Origin: Stomoxys calcitrans
Taxonomy: Eukaryota; Arthropoda; Insecta; Diptera; Muscidae
Length of the DNA: 64,000 bases
NCBI RefSeq assembly: GCF_963082655.1
Contig: NC_081553.1
Coordinates: 38,122,242 to 38,186,241 of the forward strand
Reading direction: 5' to 3'
The position numbers and the translations under genes are program-made. Below the pieces are notes generated by a model. It made no database searches. It was not told the origin of the DNA and saw only the letters and a list, made by a program, of their open reading frames with translations. Shown in pieces: positions 1 through 10,059 of the stretch (positions within the stretch are counted from its first letter, which is position 1; each line of letters opens with the position of its first letter).

Positions 1-320
1 TTTGTGCAATTCAAAATTGCACTTGCATAAATTTTGTTAATTTTACAACATACACTTGTTGATATGATACTTGTATAATACTATATTTGTCCCTGTTTTG
101 TAATGTGAAGTTTCTTAGGGTGCGATATGGTGGCTGTGGTCTTAACCCAAAGTCGGTGGGGGAAATATAAGTTAGGTGCGCTATAACATTTACCACCGGT
201 AGTCATGAACTTTTAAACGAAACGAGTTTTGAATGGTACTCCGACCCTTACCAGGGAATGTGACAAAGCCCAAATGCTGGGGTCTAGTTGGTGGCGGTGG
301 GTTCCTATACGCCACCAATT
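1..320. other. Unassigned sequence at window edge
   Basis: AT-rich at first, then moderately GC-rich from about 230. It lies beyond the (CAA)n tail of the LINE on the other strand. No protein family, RNA or terminal repeat is recognisable. It could be the flank into which the LINE inserted, or part of an older repeat. Confidence 0.4.
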
Positions 321-1886
321 AGTTGTTGTTGTTGTTGTATCAGTTTATTGTGTTCTATCTTTCGTCTGCTTGATTCTGTTGAGTGTCAAGACCCAGGAAC
401 TCTGCGACTTAGATGGGGTGCGTCCACAGGGATCTGGGTCTGAGTCGAGTGGGTCTGGCCGGGCATTTAAACAGGTGACGTGTATCGTGCGGTCCCTGGT
501 TACAATCGGGGACATACATCTTGCACGTCGGCATCAATCCTAGCTCTGTGGGAATTGAGGCGGCTGCATTTGCTGGAATGTAATTGAACCAGAACCACTC
601 TGGTTTGCCGGGGTAGGTCGATTTCTTCGGGTCCAATGGGAGGCGGTCGTTCTCCAAGGACTACATTCACCCGGTAGCCAATTACCGCATCTGCTACCGT
701 ATCTGCATGAATGTTGTTTAGACCCGCTTGATATGCCGCTTGATCTAGAGGTTCTCACTTGTAGCGCTGAACCTCACACTCTAGATCGTGTAGATCTGCC
801 TTAAGGCTTCTGGGCGGTGGGTATCCATCCACAATATGATGATTTGGATGGTTTATGCGATAACAGCCCAAAAGGTAATGCTTAGACAGCATGTATTGTG
901 TTGCCCAAAAAGTAATTGCGGATTTTTTAAACGAAAGTAAATGCATTTTTAATAAAACTTAAAATGAACTTTAATCAAATATACTTTTTTTACACTTTTT
1001 TTCTAAAGCCAGCTAAAAGTAACAGCTGATAACTGACAGAAGAAAGAATGCAATTATAGAGTCACAAGCTGTGAAAAAATTTGTCAACGCCGACTATATG
1101 AAAAATCCGCAATTACTTTTTGGGCAACCCAATAGTTATCTCTTCGTACTGGTAGGATCTTTGTCTCCTGATGGAGGTGGTCCACATGAGAACTGAGGAG
1201 GCATTTTGAGGCATTCTGACAGATCTGAATATTATTCCACTGCATGTCACAAAGTTGACGAGACCACACTGGCGCTGCATAACTTACCACAGACCGGCCA
1301 ATTGCTTTGTACGTGGTCAACAAGGTTTCTTTGTCTGCACCCCAAGTGCTGCCAGCAAGTGACATGAGGACCTTGTTTCTACTTTTGACTTTATTGCAGA
1401 TTGCTGTGGCATGTGAGGAGAATGTGTAAGATGATCGGAATCATTTCTCCATCGACCATCACAGTCAGCTCAGTATTCATCTCACGCGTATTTGTAGTGA
1501 ACAGTGTGAAGATGAAGATTTGGTGGCGGATATCTTCAGATTTCTTGCAGCGAATTATGAGGCAAGCTCGTTGAGGTAGACGTTCAACCTATCGCAGATG
1601 TCATCAATGGGTGGGGGGCCTGATGCCATGATCATACAATCGTACGCCGTCTGGAGGGGGTGGAATGGAGCATAGGTAGAGGTTAAACAGTGCCGAAGAT
1701 ATCACCCCACCTTGGGGAACTCCCTGTTTCACTCTACGGTGTTTCGACTTCTTATCCCTAAATTCCACAAATGACTGGCGACCACACAGATAATTCGCGA
1801 CCCATCGTTTCAGGCCTGGCTGGAGGGAGGGACGTGTTGGCGATGTCCTCAAATAATTTGTGTCGCCATCAATTAGTGATGTTGCT
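321..1886 (-). pseudogene. LINE ORF2 remnant, LOA/Jockey-group reverse transcriptase, split by a MITE
   Basis: Read right to left this is the 3' half of a non-LTR retrotransposon polyprotein. Near 1720-1850 the palm encodes GLKRWVANYLCGRQSF and VKQGVPQGGVISSALFNLYL, typical of RT domains 3-4. The YADD catalytic box expected near 1645 is gone: the frame that ends in DGVRL is joined out of frame to YDCMIMASG. Thumb and C-terminal sequence follows (STWGADKETLLTTYKAIGRS near 1300-1350), then a MITE at 896-1132. The same protein resumes beyond it (YMLSKHYLLGCYR). A Cys/His cluster (PDCNQGPHDTRHLFKC) lies near 450-500. The coding part ends near 350 and is followed by a (CAA)n tail at 323-338, a usual LINE 3' end. 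Several frameshifts make it non-functional. It is 5'-truncated at about 1886. LOA/Jockey assignment is from remembered family features and needs alignment. Confidence 0.8.
896..1132 (-). mobile_element. Mariner-like MITE copy 1, inserted in LINE ORF2
   Basis: A 237-bp element bounded by about 32-bp terminal inverted repeats (TTGGGTTGCCC then AAAAAGTAATTGCGG; the left end here has one change, TTGTGTTGCCC). It is flanked by TA at 894-895 and 1133-1134. The size, TA duplication and TIR start fit a non-autonomous Tc1/mariner derivative. The LINE reading on either side (ILPVRRDNY and YMLSKHYLLG) rejoins if the MITE and one TA are removed, which fixes its borders. It is inverted relative to copies 2, 3 and 5. 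No transposase coding is present. Confidence 0.88.
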
Positions 1887-1952
1887 ATGCGGCTAGCCGT
1901 TCTGACTCGGCATAAAAAAAGAAGTCCCTTATCATTGAGCTTAAACATTAAT
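1887..1952 (+). repeat. SINE 3' fragment
   Basis: About 65 bp match the body of the tRNA-derived SINE seen full length at 11836-12168 (landmarks CCGTTC, GACTCGGC, TATCATTGAGCTTAAAC). The tRNA-like head is missing. It abuts the 5' break of the LINE remnant and supplies the apparent Met start of the open frame there, which is therefore artificial. Confidence 0.6.
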
Positions 1953-2040
1953 AGAACTGCAGTCTTTGATATGAGAGACTTATCCCTTGTTTCTAAATTG
2001 AATGTTAATGGGAAATTTAGTAGCTAATACTGTAGCTGTA
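1953..2040. other. Short unassigned spacer
   Basis: AT-rich sequence between a SINE fragment and an old HINE-like repeat. I see nothing specific in it. Confidence 0.4.
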
Positions 2041-2691
2041 ATGCAGTATAGGTTCACCCAAAACAATTATCCTTATTCGGTTTAGCTATGACCGTCTTTC
2101 CGCGTATCCTTTCTGCACCGTTTGTCTGTCTTTCAGATGAAATATACGATTTTTGTGAGAAATCAAACTTAATATCGGTCAACCTTAGGATTTAGTCCTA
2201 TTTAGTATATCGTCCAAATTTTACCTTGACAGCTTTGTTTTTGAAGATTGAAGGGTAGTGACAACGTATAGACAGACGGATAGACCCTATAAATATTTGC
2301 CCTATATACGAATATATATTGGGTTGCCCAAAAAGTAATTGCGGATTTTTCATATAATTGGCGTTGACAAATTTTTTCACAGCTTGTAACTCTGTAATTG
2401 CTTTCTTTCTTCTGTCAGTTATCAGCTGTTACTTTTAGCTTGCTTTAGAAAAATAGTGTAAAAAAAGTATATTTGATTAAAGTTCATTCTAAGTTGTATT
2501 AAAAATGCATTTACTTTCCTTTAAAAAATCCGCAATTACTTTTTGGGCAACCATAAGGTTCTGAAAATATTTGTATTACCGGTCACAATAACCCAAATTT
2601 AAACTGATCTTACCTGAATAAATTGTTCATAGAATTAATGGGGATGACTCCAAAGGTTCAGTTCGACTGAACTTAAGGTGTACTTGTGGTC
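2041..2691 (+). repeat. Degenerate HINE-like element with MITE inside
   Basis: A head-like stretch with GTCTGTC near 2128 and a 3' hairpin-like end near 2658-2690 (GTTCAGTTCGACTGAAC followed by TTAAGGTGTACTTGT) match the general plan of the younger HINE copies here. The sequence is far more diverged and there is no clear 153-bp array. A MITE sits at 2319-2553. Assignment rests mainly on the terminal hairpin. Confidence 0.35.
2319..2553 (+). mobile_element. Mariner-like MITE copy 2
   Basis: Starts with TTGGGTTGCCC after TA (2317-2318) and ends with GGGCAACC then ATA. Two bases of the right terminus are lost. The interior matches copy 1 in opposite orientation (CAGTTATCAGCTGTTACTTT, AAAAATGCATTTACTTTCC). 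A right-end TA is visible at 2554-2555. It is non-coding. Confidence 0.85.
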
Positions 2692-2928
2692 TCTGCATTA
2701 TTATAATAAAATCAAATAAGTAACAAAATCGTTTATTTTGAATGCCCAGATTACCTAAAGACCAAAAGTGAAATGTTTCACAAATCATTAATCAAACTAA
2801 TTCACACATGAATCGATCTTTTCATGGATGTTATTGGAAACATACAACTCATTATGAACCCCCTGCCCAAAGAAAAAAAAAAGTTTTTTCCCATTTATTC
2901 TGACATATGGTGGCTACTTACCACCTGA

Positions 2929-2959
<31 letters not shown>

Positions 2960-3982
2960 GAGACTGTGAAACAGACTGAAATGGGCATCATGTAACCCAA
3001 ATGAGATTGGAATGCGTTAATAATCGCACAAATGGACATGATCAATAATAATAACACGCAATACAAATTATGAATGCCACAAACTCTGCGGCAATGCCAG
3101 AAGCAACTAACTACCGTTTCCAAAGAAGCTTCACGATCAGCGTCACAGCCAACAGAAAAAACAAGAGAAGAAATCCCCCCGAGAACTTCAAATTAAACAT
3201 TTAACGCTCCAAAGAAAATCGAAACAGGCAAATTAAAAATCATAGACTCACTGCAGAGTAAAGGAGGCAAACTCCTATACTACCATGCCATGACTGCTGT
3301 ACATGACGATACGTGGTACCTTAAAATTAAAGCTAAGTAGCAGTTTTGGACTGTTGAGAAAAAATGAGAGAAAAAAATCCACATTCAACAAAAGAATCAC
3401 AATCATAACTTAACAATACACCCAAAAGAGCACCATCCAACACCCTGCAGCTTTTTTAATTAACTACAAATACCAACAATAAACTAAACGATCAAGACGA
3501 ATTAAGCTCCAAGTATTCCACCAGCAAAAACGAAAAAAAAGCGAAAAGGTGACCAGCCAGCAAAACGCCACGTAATGACGCTACTACGTTATGACTTGAC
3601 TACTTCGCTAGCTGAAGCGAATATCGACTGCCACCGAGACCGCCATTGCCACCATCGCCATCGCCATCACCACCATCATTGCGGCGTTGTTATCGTCTTC
3701 AAGTGAAGCGTAGAAAATTTATTTGTTACATCCATTACAGGCCAAACCCGTAATGGCGCCAACAATTTGAAAACAAAAACGCACGTCAAAAAAGCCCATA
3801 CCCAACGTATCGACATTTTGATAGAGAAATCATAAATTAGCTGAAACTAATTTGTGAAAAAAAAACGAGGGAAAAGGGTAAAGAAATGTTAAGAAACGCC
3901 TGGAAGTAATCGTTTGAAATACAAAACGGTTTTAATTGTATGGCGAATTATATCTAAAATTTAAGAAATTTACTCAAAGCGA
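2692..3982. other. Mostly unique AT-rich region
   Basis: No recognised coding or mobile sequence. It contains an (ACAG)n run at about 2930-2958 and an imprecise CCATCG/CCACCAT-rich stretch near 3640-3685. Short A-runs are frequent. It resembles fly intron or intergenic DNA. Confidence 0.5.
2930..2958. repeat. (ACAG)n microsatellite
   Basis: About seven uninterrupted GACA/ACAG units. The tetranucleotide resembles the GTCY tract of HINE heads, but no HINE core or hairpin flanks it, so it may be independent. Confidence 0.9.
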
Positions 3983-4460
3983 ACAAATTTGTATGCTTTA
4001 AACCAATGGCGGGCAAAAGTTCACTCATACTACAGCACATGTGTGTGTACATGCACCAGAACATAAGCCCATGGGCTTGGCAATAATGTGCACATTAGCA
4101 CATGTGCCCAACATTGCATTTAACTCTACAATGGGGAGTACAACTAACCACTCGCGAACTCCAAATTTTTCTTTAAAGCCCAACACAGATTTTGACAAAT
4201 TTCTTTGTAAATTTCTTTGTTTGACAATTTCTTTGACAAATTTGTATGCTTTAAACCAATGGCGGGCAAAAGTTCACGCATACTACAGCACATGTATGTG
4301 TACATGCACAAGAACATAATCCCATGGGCTTGGCAATAATGTGCACATTAGCACATGTGCCCAACATTGCATTTAACTTTAGAATGAAGAGTACAACTAA
4401 CCACTCGCGAACTCCAAATTTTTCTTTAAAGCCCAACACAGATCTTGACAAATTTCTTTG
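3983..4460. repeat. 225-bp tandem duplication
   Basis: Two copies, 3983-4207 and 4236-4460, both run from ACAAATTTGTATGCTTTAAA to GACAAATTTCTTTG. They are separated by 28 bp made of fragments of the unit's own end (AATTTCTTTG). A handful of substitutions distinguish the copies. The short ACAAATTTCTTTG motif at the joint suggests slippage or unequal exchange. The modest open frames across both copies have no known homology. Confidence 0.85.
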
Positions 4461-5049
4461 TTGAATTCTAATTCTTTTAGGAAACTTGATCCTTAGCCAT
4501 TTTCATTCACAATATTCATATTCATTAAAGAATTTAAACAAAGAACATTTCTTTGAAAGACTAGAATTTAGCCATGATTCCCTAGAGACTGTCTGGTAAG
4601 CATAGAGAGAAGGAAAACGACAGTAAGTCACCAAACAAAGTGTCCAACATCAGCCACATGCTGTGCTATCATATCGAATATGCGATCAATGGATGTTGCC
4701 TTAGCACTCATACCTCATACACACACACACACACACACACACACAATGCAATCCGATGATATTTCAGACACAAGCAATGGGGAAGAACAAATAAAATTAA
4801 AAAAAGACGCCCCACTGTGAAAAGCGGCGATATTTAAATGAGATAAAGTCCAATACGTCATGGTTTTGGACAAGATCATAGGTTCCTATGGCGCAATTCT
4901 CCATAGTAGGAAAATAAGAATGGTCGCCACAAAAACTATGTTTTGTATATGGGATTTGAAATCAAATTGTGGAATGTGACAAATTTTTGTGTTCAAGATT
5001 ATAATTGCATTGCGAGGGCAGTCTGAAATTTGATATTGAATTTGATTTT
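4461..5049. other. Unique region with CA microsatellite
   Basis: AT-rich DNA without recognisable genes. A (CA)n run of about 13 units lies at 4719-4745. Past 4800 it stays unassigned until the HINE-B hairpin at 5053. Confidence 0.5.
4719..4745. repeat. (CA)n microsatellite
   Basis: Uninterrupted AC dinucleotide run following CTCAT. Confidence 0.92.
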
Positions 5050-5345
5050 AAAGTTCGGCCGGGCCGAATCTTATATACCCTCCACCATGGATCGCATTTG
5101 TCGAGTTCTTTGCACGGTATCTCTTTTTAGGCAAACAAAGAATAATGAATAAAAACTGTTATACTATTGGAGCTATATCAAGTTATAGTCCGATTCGGAC
5201 CATTAATGAATTGAATGCTGAACATTGTAGAAGTCATTGGGTAATATTTCAGTTCATTCGGATAAGAATTGAGACATGTAGGGGCTCAAGAAGCAAAATC
5301 GGGAGATCGGTTTATATGGGAGCTGTTTCAAGCTATAGATAGATA
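5050..5345 (-). mobile_element. HINE-B 3' fragment
   Basis: Begins with the antisense 3' hairpin (AAGTTCGGCC, G, GGCCGAA) followed by TCTTATATACCCTCCACCAT, the family-B subterminal repeat, then about 1.5 array units (GGGAGATCGGTTTATATGGG). The rest of the element is missing. It runs into reversed element D at about 5346. Confidence 0.8.
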
Positions 5346-6060
5346 TTGCGCTTTTCCTCCTAAAGATAGGTCAAATGGGTTTTATGAACCATTATGACAA
5401 TATGGGACTCAAATGAAAGGTTTTTGAGAGTAGAAAACGAATTTGATATCCAATTTTGGAGCCAAGTGTTTTGGGGTATGCCCAAAAACACCCCCTAAAC
5501 TGAACTTCATTTCCATTGAAAATAAAGAACGAATTTGATATCTATTTTCAGTGCAAAGTGCCGGTGGCCGCCCCAGCCCCGAAATACCCTGCAAATGGTT
5601 CTTTTTTACCAGCCATAGCAATATGGGGCTCACATTAAAGGGTTTTTTGAAGTGCAGCACAAATTTGATATCCATATTTGAGTCGAAATGTCTGCCATGC
5701 CTTCCTTAATGAGAACATTACTCTAAGGAAGGACATTACCACCAGGAACCGAGAAGGGGCAAATTCTCAAACATCAATCAGTGCCTTCCGATTTAAGTTT
5801 AAACGCAATGATAAGTAACCTTTTTTTATAGTCGAGTCCGAATGGCGTCCCGCAATGGGACATCTCTTTGGGAAACATTTTTTAAATGATCATGCATGTA
5901 CCTCGCGTATGTCGCCAACATTAAGAGGATTCGAACGCATTCAGCGTCATAGGCTACAATGGCATGAGTTCGATATCCGCGTTCAGGGCGACGTGTCTCT
6001 AACCTAGAAATATATTAGAGAGTTGAAGAAGGCGCAGCGGAGCGGGCCCTGTTCGGCTAG
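5346..6060 (-). mobile_element. Element D, reversed, partly deleted
   Basis: Antisense copy of the repeat seen in sense at 51332-52648. Landmarks are CAAATTTGATATCC, the CAATATGGG plus CTCA motif repeated at about 130-bp intervals, and the D terminus near 5995-6060 (AGAAGGCGCAGCGGAGCGG, ending GGCTAG). The D 3' constant region is absent. A SINE copy (5727-5975) sits between the array and the 5' terminus. It has no coding capacity. Confidence 0.7.
5727..5975 (-). mobile_element. Degenerate tRNA-derived SINE
   Basis: Aligns by eye with the SINE at 11836-12168: AGGAAC, TCCGATTTAAGTTTAAACGC, ATAGTCGAGTCCGAA, then a B-box relic (GGATTCGAACGCA) near 5929. The A-box half is poorly preserved. It is older than the other copies. 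Confidence 0.65.
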
Positions 6061-6067
6061 TAAAGTA

Positions 6068-6295
6068 TTGGGTTGCCCAAAAAGTAATTGCGGATTTTTC
6101 ATATAGTCGGCGTTGACACATTTTTTCACAGCTTGTGACTCTGTAATTGCATTCTTTGTTCTGTCAGTTATCAGCTGTCACTTTTAGTTTGCATTAGAAA
6201 AAAAGTGTAAAAAAAAGTATATTTGATTAAAGTTCATTCTAAGTTTTATTAAAAATGCAATGCAAAAATCCGCAATTACTTTTTTGGCAACCCAA
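6068..6295 (+). mobile_element. Mariner-like MITE copy 3
   Basis: 228 bp with TA at 6066-6067 and 6296-6297. The two TIRs match at 31 of about 32 positions. The interior is the same as copy 2, with a short deletion before the right TIR. It lies exactly at the border between reversed element D and a HINE-A. Confidence 0.9.
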
Positions 6296-7205
6296 TATTT
6301 TTAAAAATCTAAGACGACCTAGCCATGTCCGTCCATCTGTCTATTGAAATCTCGCCACAATCTTTAAAAATAGAGATATGGAGCTGAATTTTTGCACATA
6401 TTCTTTTTTTGTCCATAGGCAGGTTAAGTTCGAAGATGGGGTATATGGGACTATATCTTGATATAGCCCCCATATAGACCGATCCGCCGATTAAGGGTCT
6501 TAAGCCCATAAAAGCCAAATTTTTTATCGAAAATCTGGGATAGTGATTTTTTTAAGGCACTTCGACATCTTTCTTCCATTTGGCCCAGATCGGTTTAGAT
6601 TTGGGTGTAGCTGCCATATAGACCGATCTGCTGATTTAAGATTTTGGGCCCATAAAAGGCGCATTTATTGTCCGATGTCGCCGAAATTTGGGACAGTGAG
6701 TTGTGTTAGGCCATTCGACATCTTTCTGCAATATGACACAGATCGGTTCAGATTTGGATATAGCTGCCATATAGACCGACCTCTCGATTTAAGATCTTGG
6801 GCCCCTAAAAGGCGCATATACTGTCTAATTTTGCCGAAATTTGGGATAGGGAGTTGTGTTAAGCCCTTCAACATTCTTCTTCAATTTCGCTGGGATCGGT
6901 TCAGATTTGAATATAGCTGCCATATAGACCGATCTCTCGATATAAGGTTTTGGGTCCATAAAAAGCGCATTTATTCTCCAATTTCGCCGAAATTTGGAAC
7001 AGTGAGTTGTGTTAGGCCCTTCGTCAGCCCTCTTAAATTTGGCCCAGATCGGTTCAGATTTTGATATAGCTCCCATATGTACCGATCTCTCGATTTAAAG
7101 TCTTGGCCCCATAAAAGGCACATTTATAATCCGAGTTCACTCTTATTTGACACAACTACCAAGAAGACCAATATTTTCTTCTAAAAAATTTAACAATGAC
7201 TTATA

Positions 7206-7802
7206 AAGGGTGATTTTTTTGAGGTTAGGATTTTCATGCATTAGTATTTGACAGATCACGTGGGATTTCAGACATGGTGTCAAAGAGAAAGATGCTCAGT
7301 ATGCTTTGACATTTCATCATGAATAGACTTACTATCGAGCAACGCTTGCAAATCATTGAATTTTATTACCAAAATCAGTGTTCGGTTCGAAATGTGTTCA
7401 TTCACCGTTCAGCGATGAGGCTCATTTCTGGTTGAATGGCTACGTAAATAAGCAAAATTGCCGCATTTGGAGTGAAGAGCAACCAGAAGCCGTTCAAGAA
7501 CTGCCCATGCATCCCGAAAAATGCACTGTTTGGTGTGGTTTGTACGCTGGTGGAATCATTGGACCGTATTTTTTCAAAGATGCTGTTGGACGCAACGTTA
7601 CGGTGAATGAACACATTTCGAACCGAACACTGATTTTGGTAATAAAATTCAATGATTTGCAAGCGTTGCTCGTTAGTAAGTCTATTCATGATGAAATGTC
7701 AAAGCATACTGAGCATCTTTCTCTTTGACACCATGTCTGAAATCCCACGTGATCTGTCAAATACTAATGCATGAAAATCCTAACCTCAAAAAAATCACCC
7801 TT
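7206..7802. mobile_element. 597-bp palindromic Tc1/mariner-type element, copy 1
   Basis: Flanked by TA at 7204-7205 and 7803-7804. Two 203-bp arms (7206-7408 and 7600-7802) are inverted copies with a single mismatch (position 7335 region, TATCGAG against TAACGAG). The arms start AAGGGTGATTTTTTTGAGG and include the start of a transposase gene (MNRLTNEQRLQIIEFYYQNQ, a helix-turn-helix start) in both orientations. The 191-bp centre encodes a catalytic-domain piece in the + direction (FSDEAHFWLNGYVNKQNCRI, the first DDE Asp region). The DNA between the N-terminus and the catalytic core, and everything beyond the centre, is deleted. It is non-autonomous. The family is a Tc1/mariner-superfamily element of uncertain clade. 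Confidence 0.9.
7404..7605 (+). pseudogene. Transposase catalytic-core fragment (copy 1)
   Basis: Frame reading SPFSDEAHFWLNGYVNKQN to CTVWCGLYAGGIIGPYFFKD. SDEAHF holds the first acidic residue of a DDE triad, and WCGLYAGGIIGPYFF resembles the strand before the second Asp in Tc1/mariner transposases. The second Asp and third residue are absent. The open frame continues past about 7600 only by reading the inverted arm backwards, so its last 40 codons are not transposase. Confidence 0.75.
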
Positions 7803-7990
7803 TACTTACTAGACCAGTCAATATCCGTATTGAATATGGTCCAAATCGGACCATATTTCGATAAAGCTGGTATGGGGGCATAAATTATGGATTTTTCAGG
7901 GGATTATGATGGAAGGTGATTTACATATATTCCCGAGGTGCTGGCTATCCAAAGTTCGGCCCGGCCGAACTTAACGCCTTTTTACGTGTT

Positions 7991-8677
7991 ATACACACCA
8001 CCGTAGGATAGGGGGTATATTCATTTAGTCATTCAGTTTGCAACACATCGAAATTTCAATTTCCGACCCCACAATGTATATATATTTCGGATCGTAGTAA
8101 AATTCTAAGACGATTAAACGATGTCCGTGTGTCTGCCCGTCCGTCTGTTGTAATCACTCTGCAGGCTTCATAAATGAACGGGCCAAATTGGACCATATTT
8201 GGATATAGCTGCTATATAGACCGACTTTCCGATAAAGGGTCTAATGCCCATTAATGCTTTATTTTTCATCCGATTTCGCTGTAATTTGAAACAGTAAGTA
8301 GTTTTAGGCCTCCCGACATCTGAGGTAACTATGGTGCATATTGGACCATATTTATATATAGCTTCCACATATACCGATCTGCCGATATAGGTCGGAAGCC
8401 TATAAAAGCTTTATTTATTACCCGATTTTGCTGAAATTTGGAATAGTGAGTAGCCTTTAGCCTCCCGACATCTGATTTAAATATGAATCAAATCGGACTA
8501 TATTTAGGTATAGCTGCCACATAGACCGATCTCCAGATAAAGGGTCTAAAGCCCATAAAAGCTTTATTTTTTAACCGATTTCGCTGAAATTCGAAACACT
8601 GAGTAGTTTTACGCCTCCTAACATAGGACCCAAATATGCTTCAGATCGGGCTTTATTTAGATATAGCGGCCACTATC
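7991..8677 (+). mobile_element. HINE-A2, 5' part
   Basis: Head ATACACACCACCGTAGGAT directly abuts the 3' end of the preceding HINE-A. The core reads GTATATATATTTCGGATCG and the GTCY tract is GTGTCTGCCCGTCCGTCTG. Three diverged units with AAAGGGTCTAATGCCCAT and GATATAGCTGC follow. The array stops near 8677 with no 3' hairpin, so the copy is truncated. Confidence 0.75.
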
Positions 8678-10059
8678 CTCAGTGCATATAACATTTTCGA
8701 GTAAAACATGTACCGACAAAATGGTTCCAAAGGAGCGAATTAATATCAGGTCCGCTTCTTTTTTATTCAAACTAGAGTGTATTATCCTTTTTATAACCAT
8801 GAAACCAATAAATCCCCATTTACTATAATACCGTAATTTTCTAAATTACCCAATATTATTGGCATCTGATAGGGGCTTCTTTCTTCCTGGAATCTGCTTG
8901 TGATTAATAGACATTACTAAGCCAATTAGAAACATCGACCCGCATTTGCCCACCACAATGTGAGAGCTCAACCAAATTAAAATTTTTCAAATAAATAACT
9001 TGAAAATCTATAACTAAAATAAGCCAAAGTAGCAACATCAACATTTGCCATCGGTTGTCACTTGTCTGAGTGAACAACTGCCGCTACCGCCAACGCTACT
9101 GCTGCCCACAGTAGATGTCAATATTTGGGGTCTATTGAAAATAGAATTGTTTTTCTATAGATTAGAAGAGAGAGAGAAAAAAAAACATGAACATAGAAAT
9201 GCTTAACAAAATTTCCACCATGATTGACAGACTGATTTATTTACCAATCAAACTCATCTCAGGCTCATCAGTGGCAGTGTGGCACAGGGTGAGTAAGTAC
9301 TTCGACATACTACCATGGTTGGCTGATGATGATGATGATGATGGCTGCAGCCGGATGGTGATGAAGAAGATGCTTTTCTTGCTACATGATTTCATCAATG
9401 ATGGAATACATGGAGCCCATCACAATAAAATGGGAAGGAAACCTTCATCAAAATTAAAATATTTCATTGCTTGGCATGGTATATCCGATATGTGAATCAA
9501 ATGGCGAGGTGTTTATATTTCAATTAACAACGCATTTCCAAATTGAAATATATGAGGGCATCATGCATCAGTCAAGATAGTCTGTCACTCAGTCAGTCAG
9601 TCGCTTGCTTGGTTGCTTGTCGATTAACACCCAAATGCTCAGTCAAAATAATTAACGACCATTAGGAGCCATAAAGATTCCAAAATGGAGTTGTAATTAA
9701 TTAAGAGACATAAATATGAAAAACGAGGGCCTATTCATATGATGAGTGTGATATATGTATGTACACCATTCAATTTTTACTGAAAGCCGAATAGGCTAAT
9801 GAATGGTAAGTTTGACATTTTATGAAACATCGTCTGTCATTAGGCCATTTAATGTCTCTTCACGTTTTCATATGATAGGCGCCAAAAGGTTCATCAGTTC
9901 ATGATCCATTCTCGATTTAATTGTAAGCAATCAAATGTTATCTATTAAAGATAATGAAAACTAAATAAAAAGGCGATCATCTTTCCAGCTACTTTGAGTA
10001 TTGCAAAACAAAGGCCAGATCGAAAAAGTTGATATGTAAGAAGTTTGCCCATGTTCACT
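8678..10059. other. Unique AT-rich island
   Basis: No recognised repeat or gene. It has a short (GAT)n run at 9326-9344 and GTCAGTCAGTCGCTTGCTTGG near 9590-9615. The 102-codon open frame at 9187-9495 contains the microsatellite (DDDDDD) and shows no domain. This could be host non-coding DNA. Confidence 0.5.

Larger units (their letters stand above)
6296..7990 (+). mobile_element. HINE-A, head truncated, carrying a 597-bp DNA element
   Basis: Sense HINE-A. It starts within the head (AAAAATCTAAGACGACC) without the TTTTATACCC terminus. A short GTCY tract (GTCCGTCCATCTGTC) and the leader follow. Four to five 153-bp units come next, each with CGGTTCAGATTTGGATATAG and CCATATAGACCGATC. The palindromic element sits at 7206-7802. 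The 3' end is complete: GAGGTGCTGG at the subterminal repeat, the hairpin AAGTTCGGCCCGGCCGAACT, then TTTTTACGTGTT. The 173-codon frame at 6543-7064 is a read-through of the array, not a gene. Confidence 0.85.

Noticed and set aside
9187..9495. 102-codon ORF with Asp run
   Set aside because: The Asp run comes from a GAT microsatellite; no domain or conserved feature.
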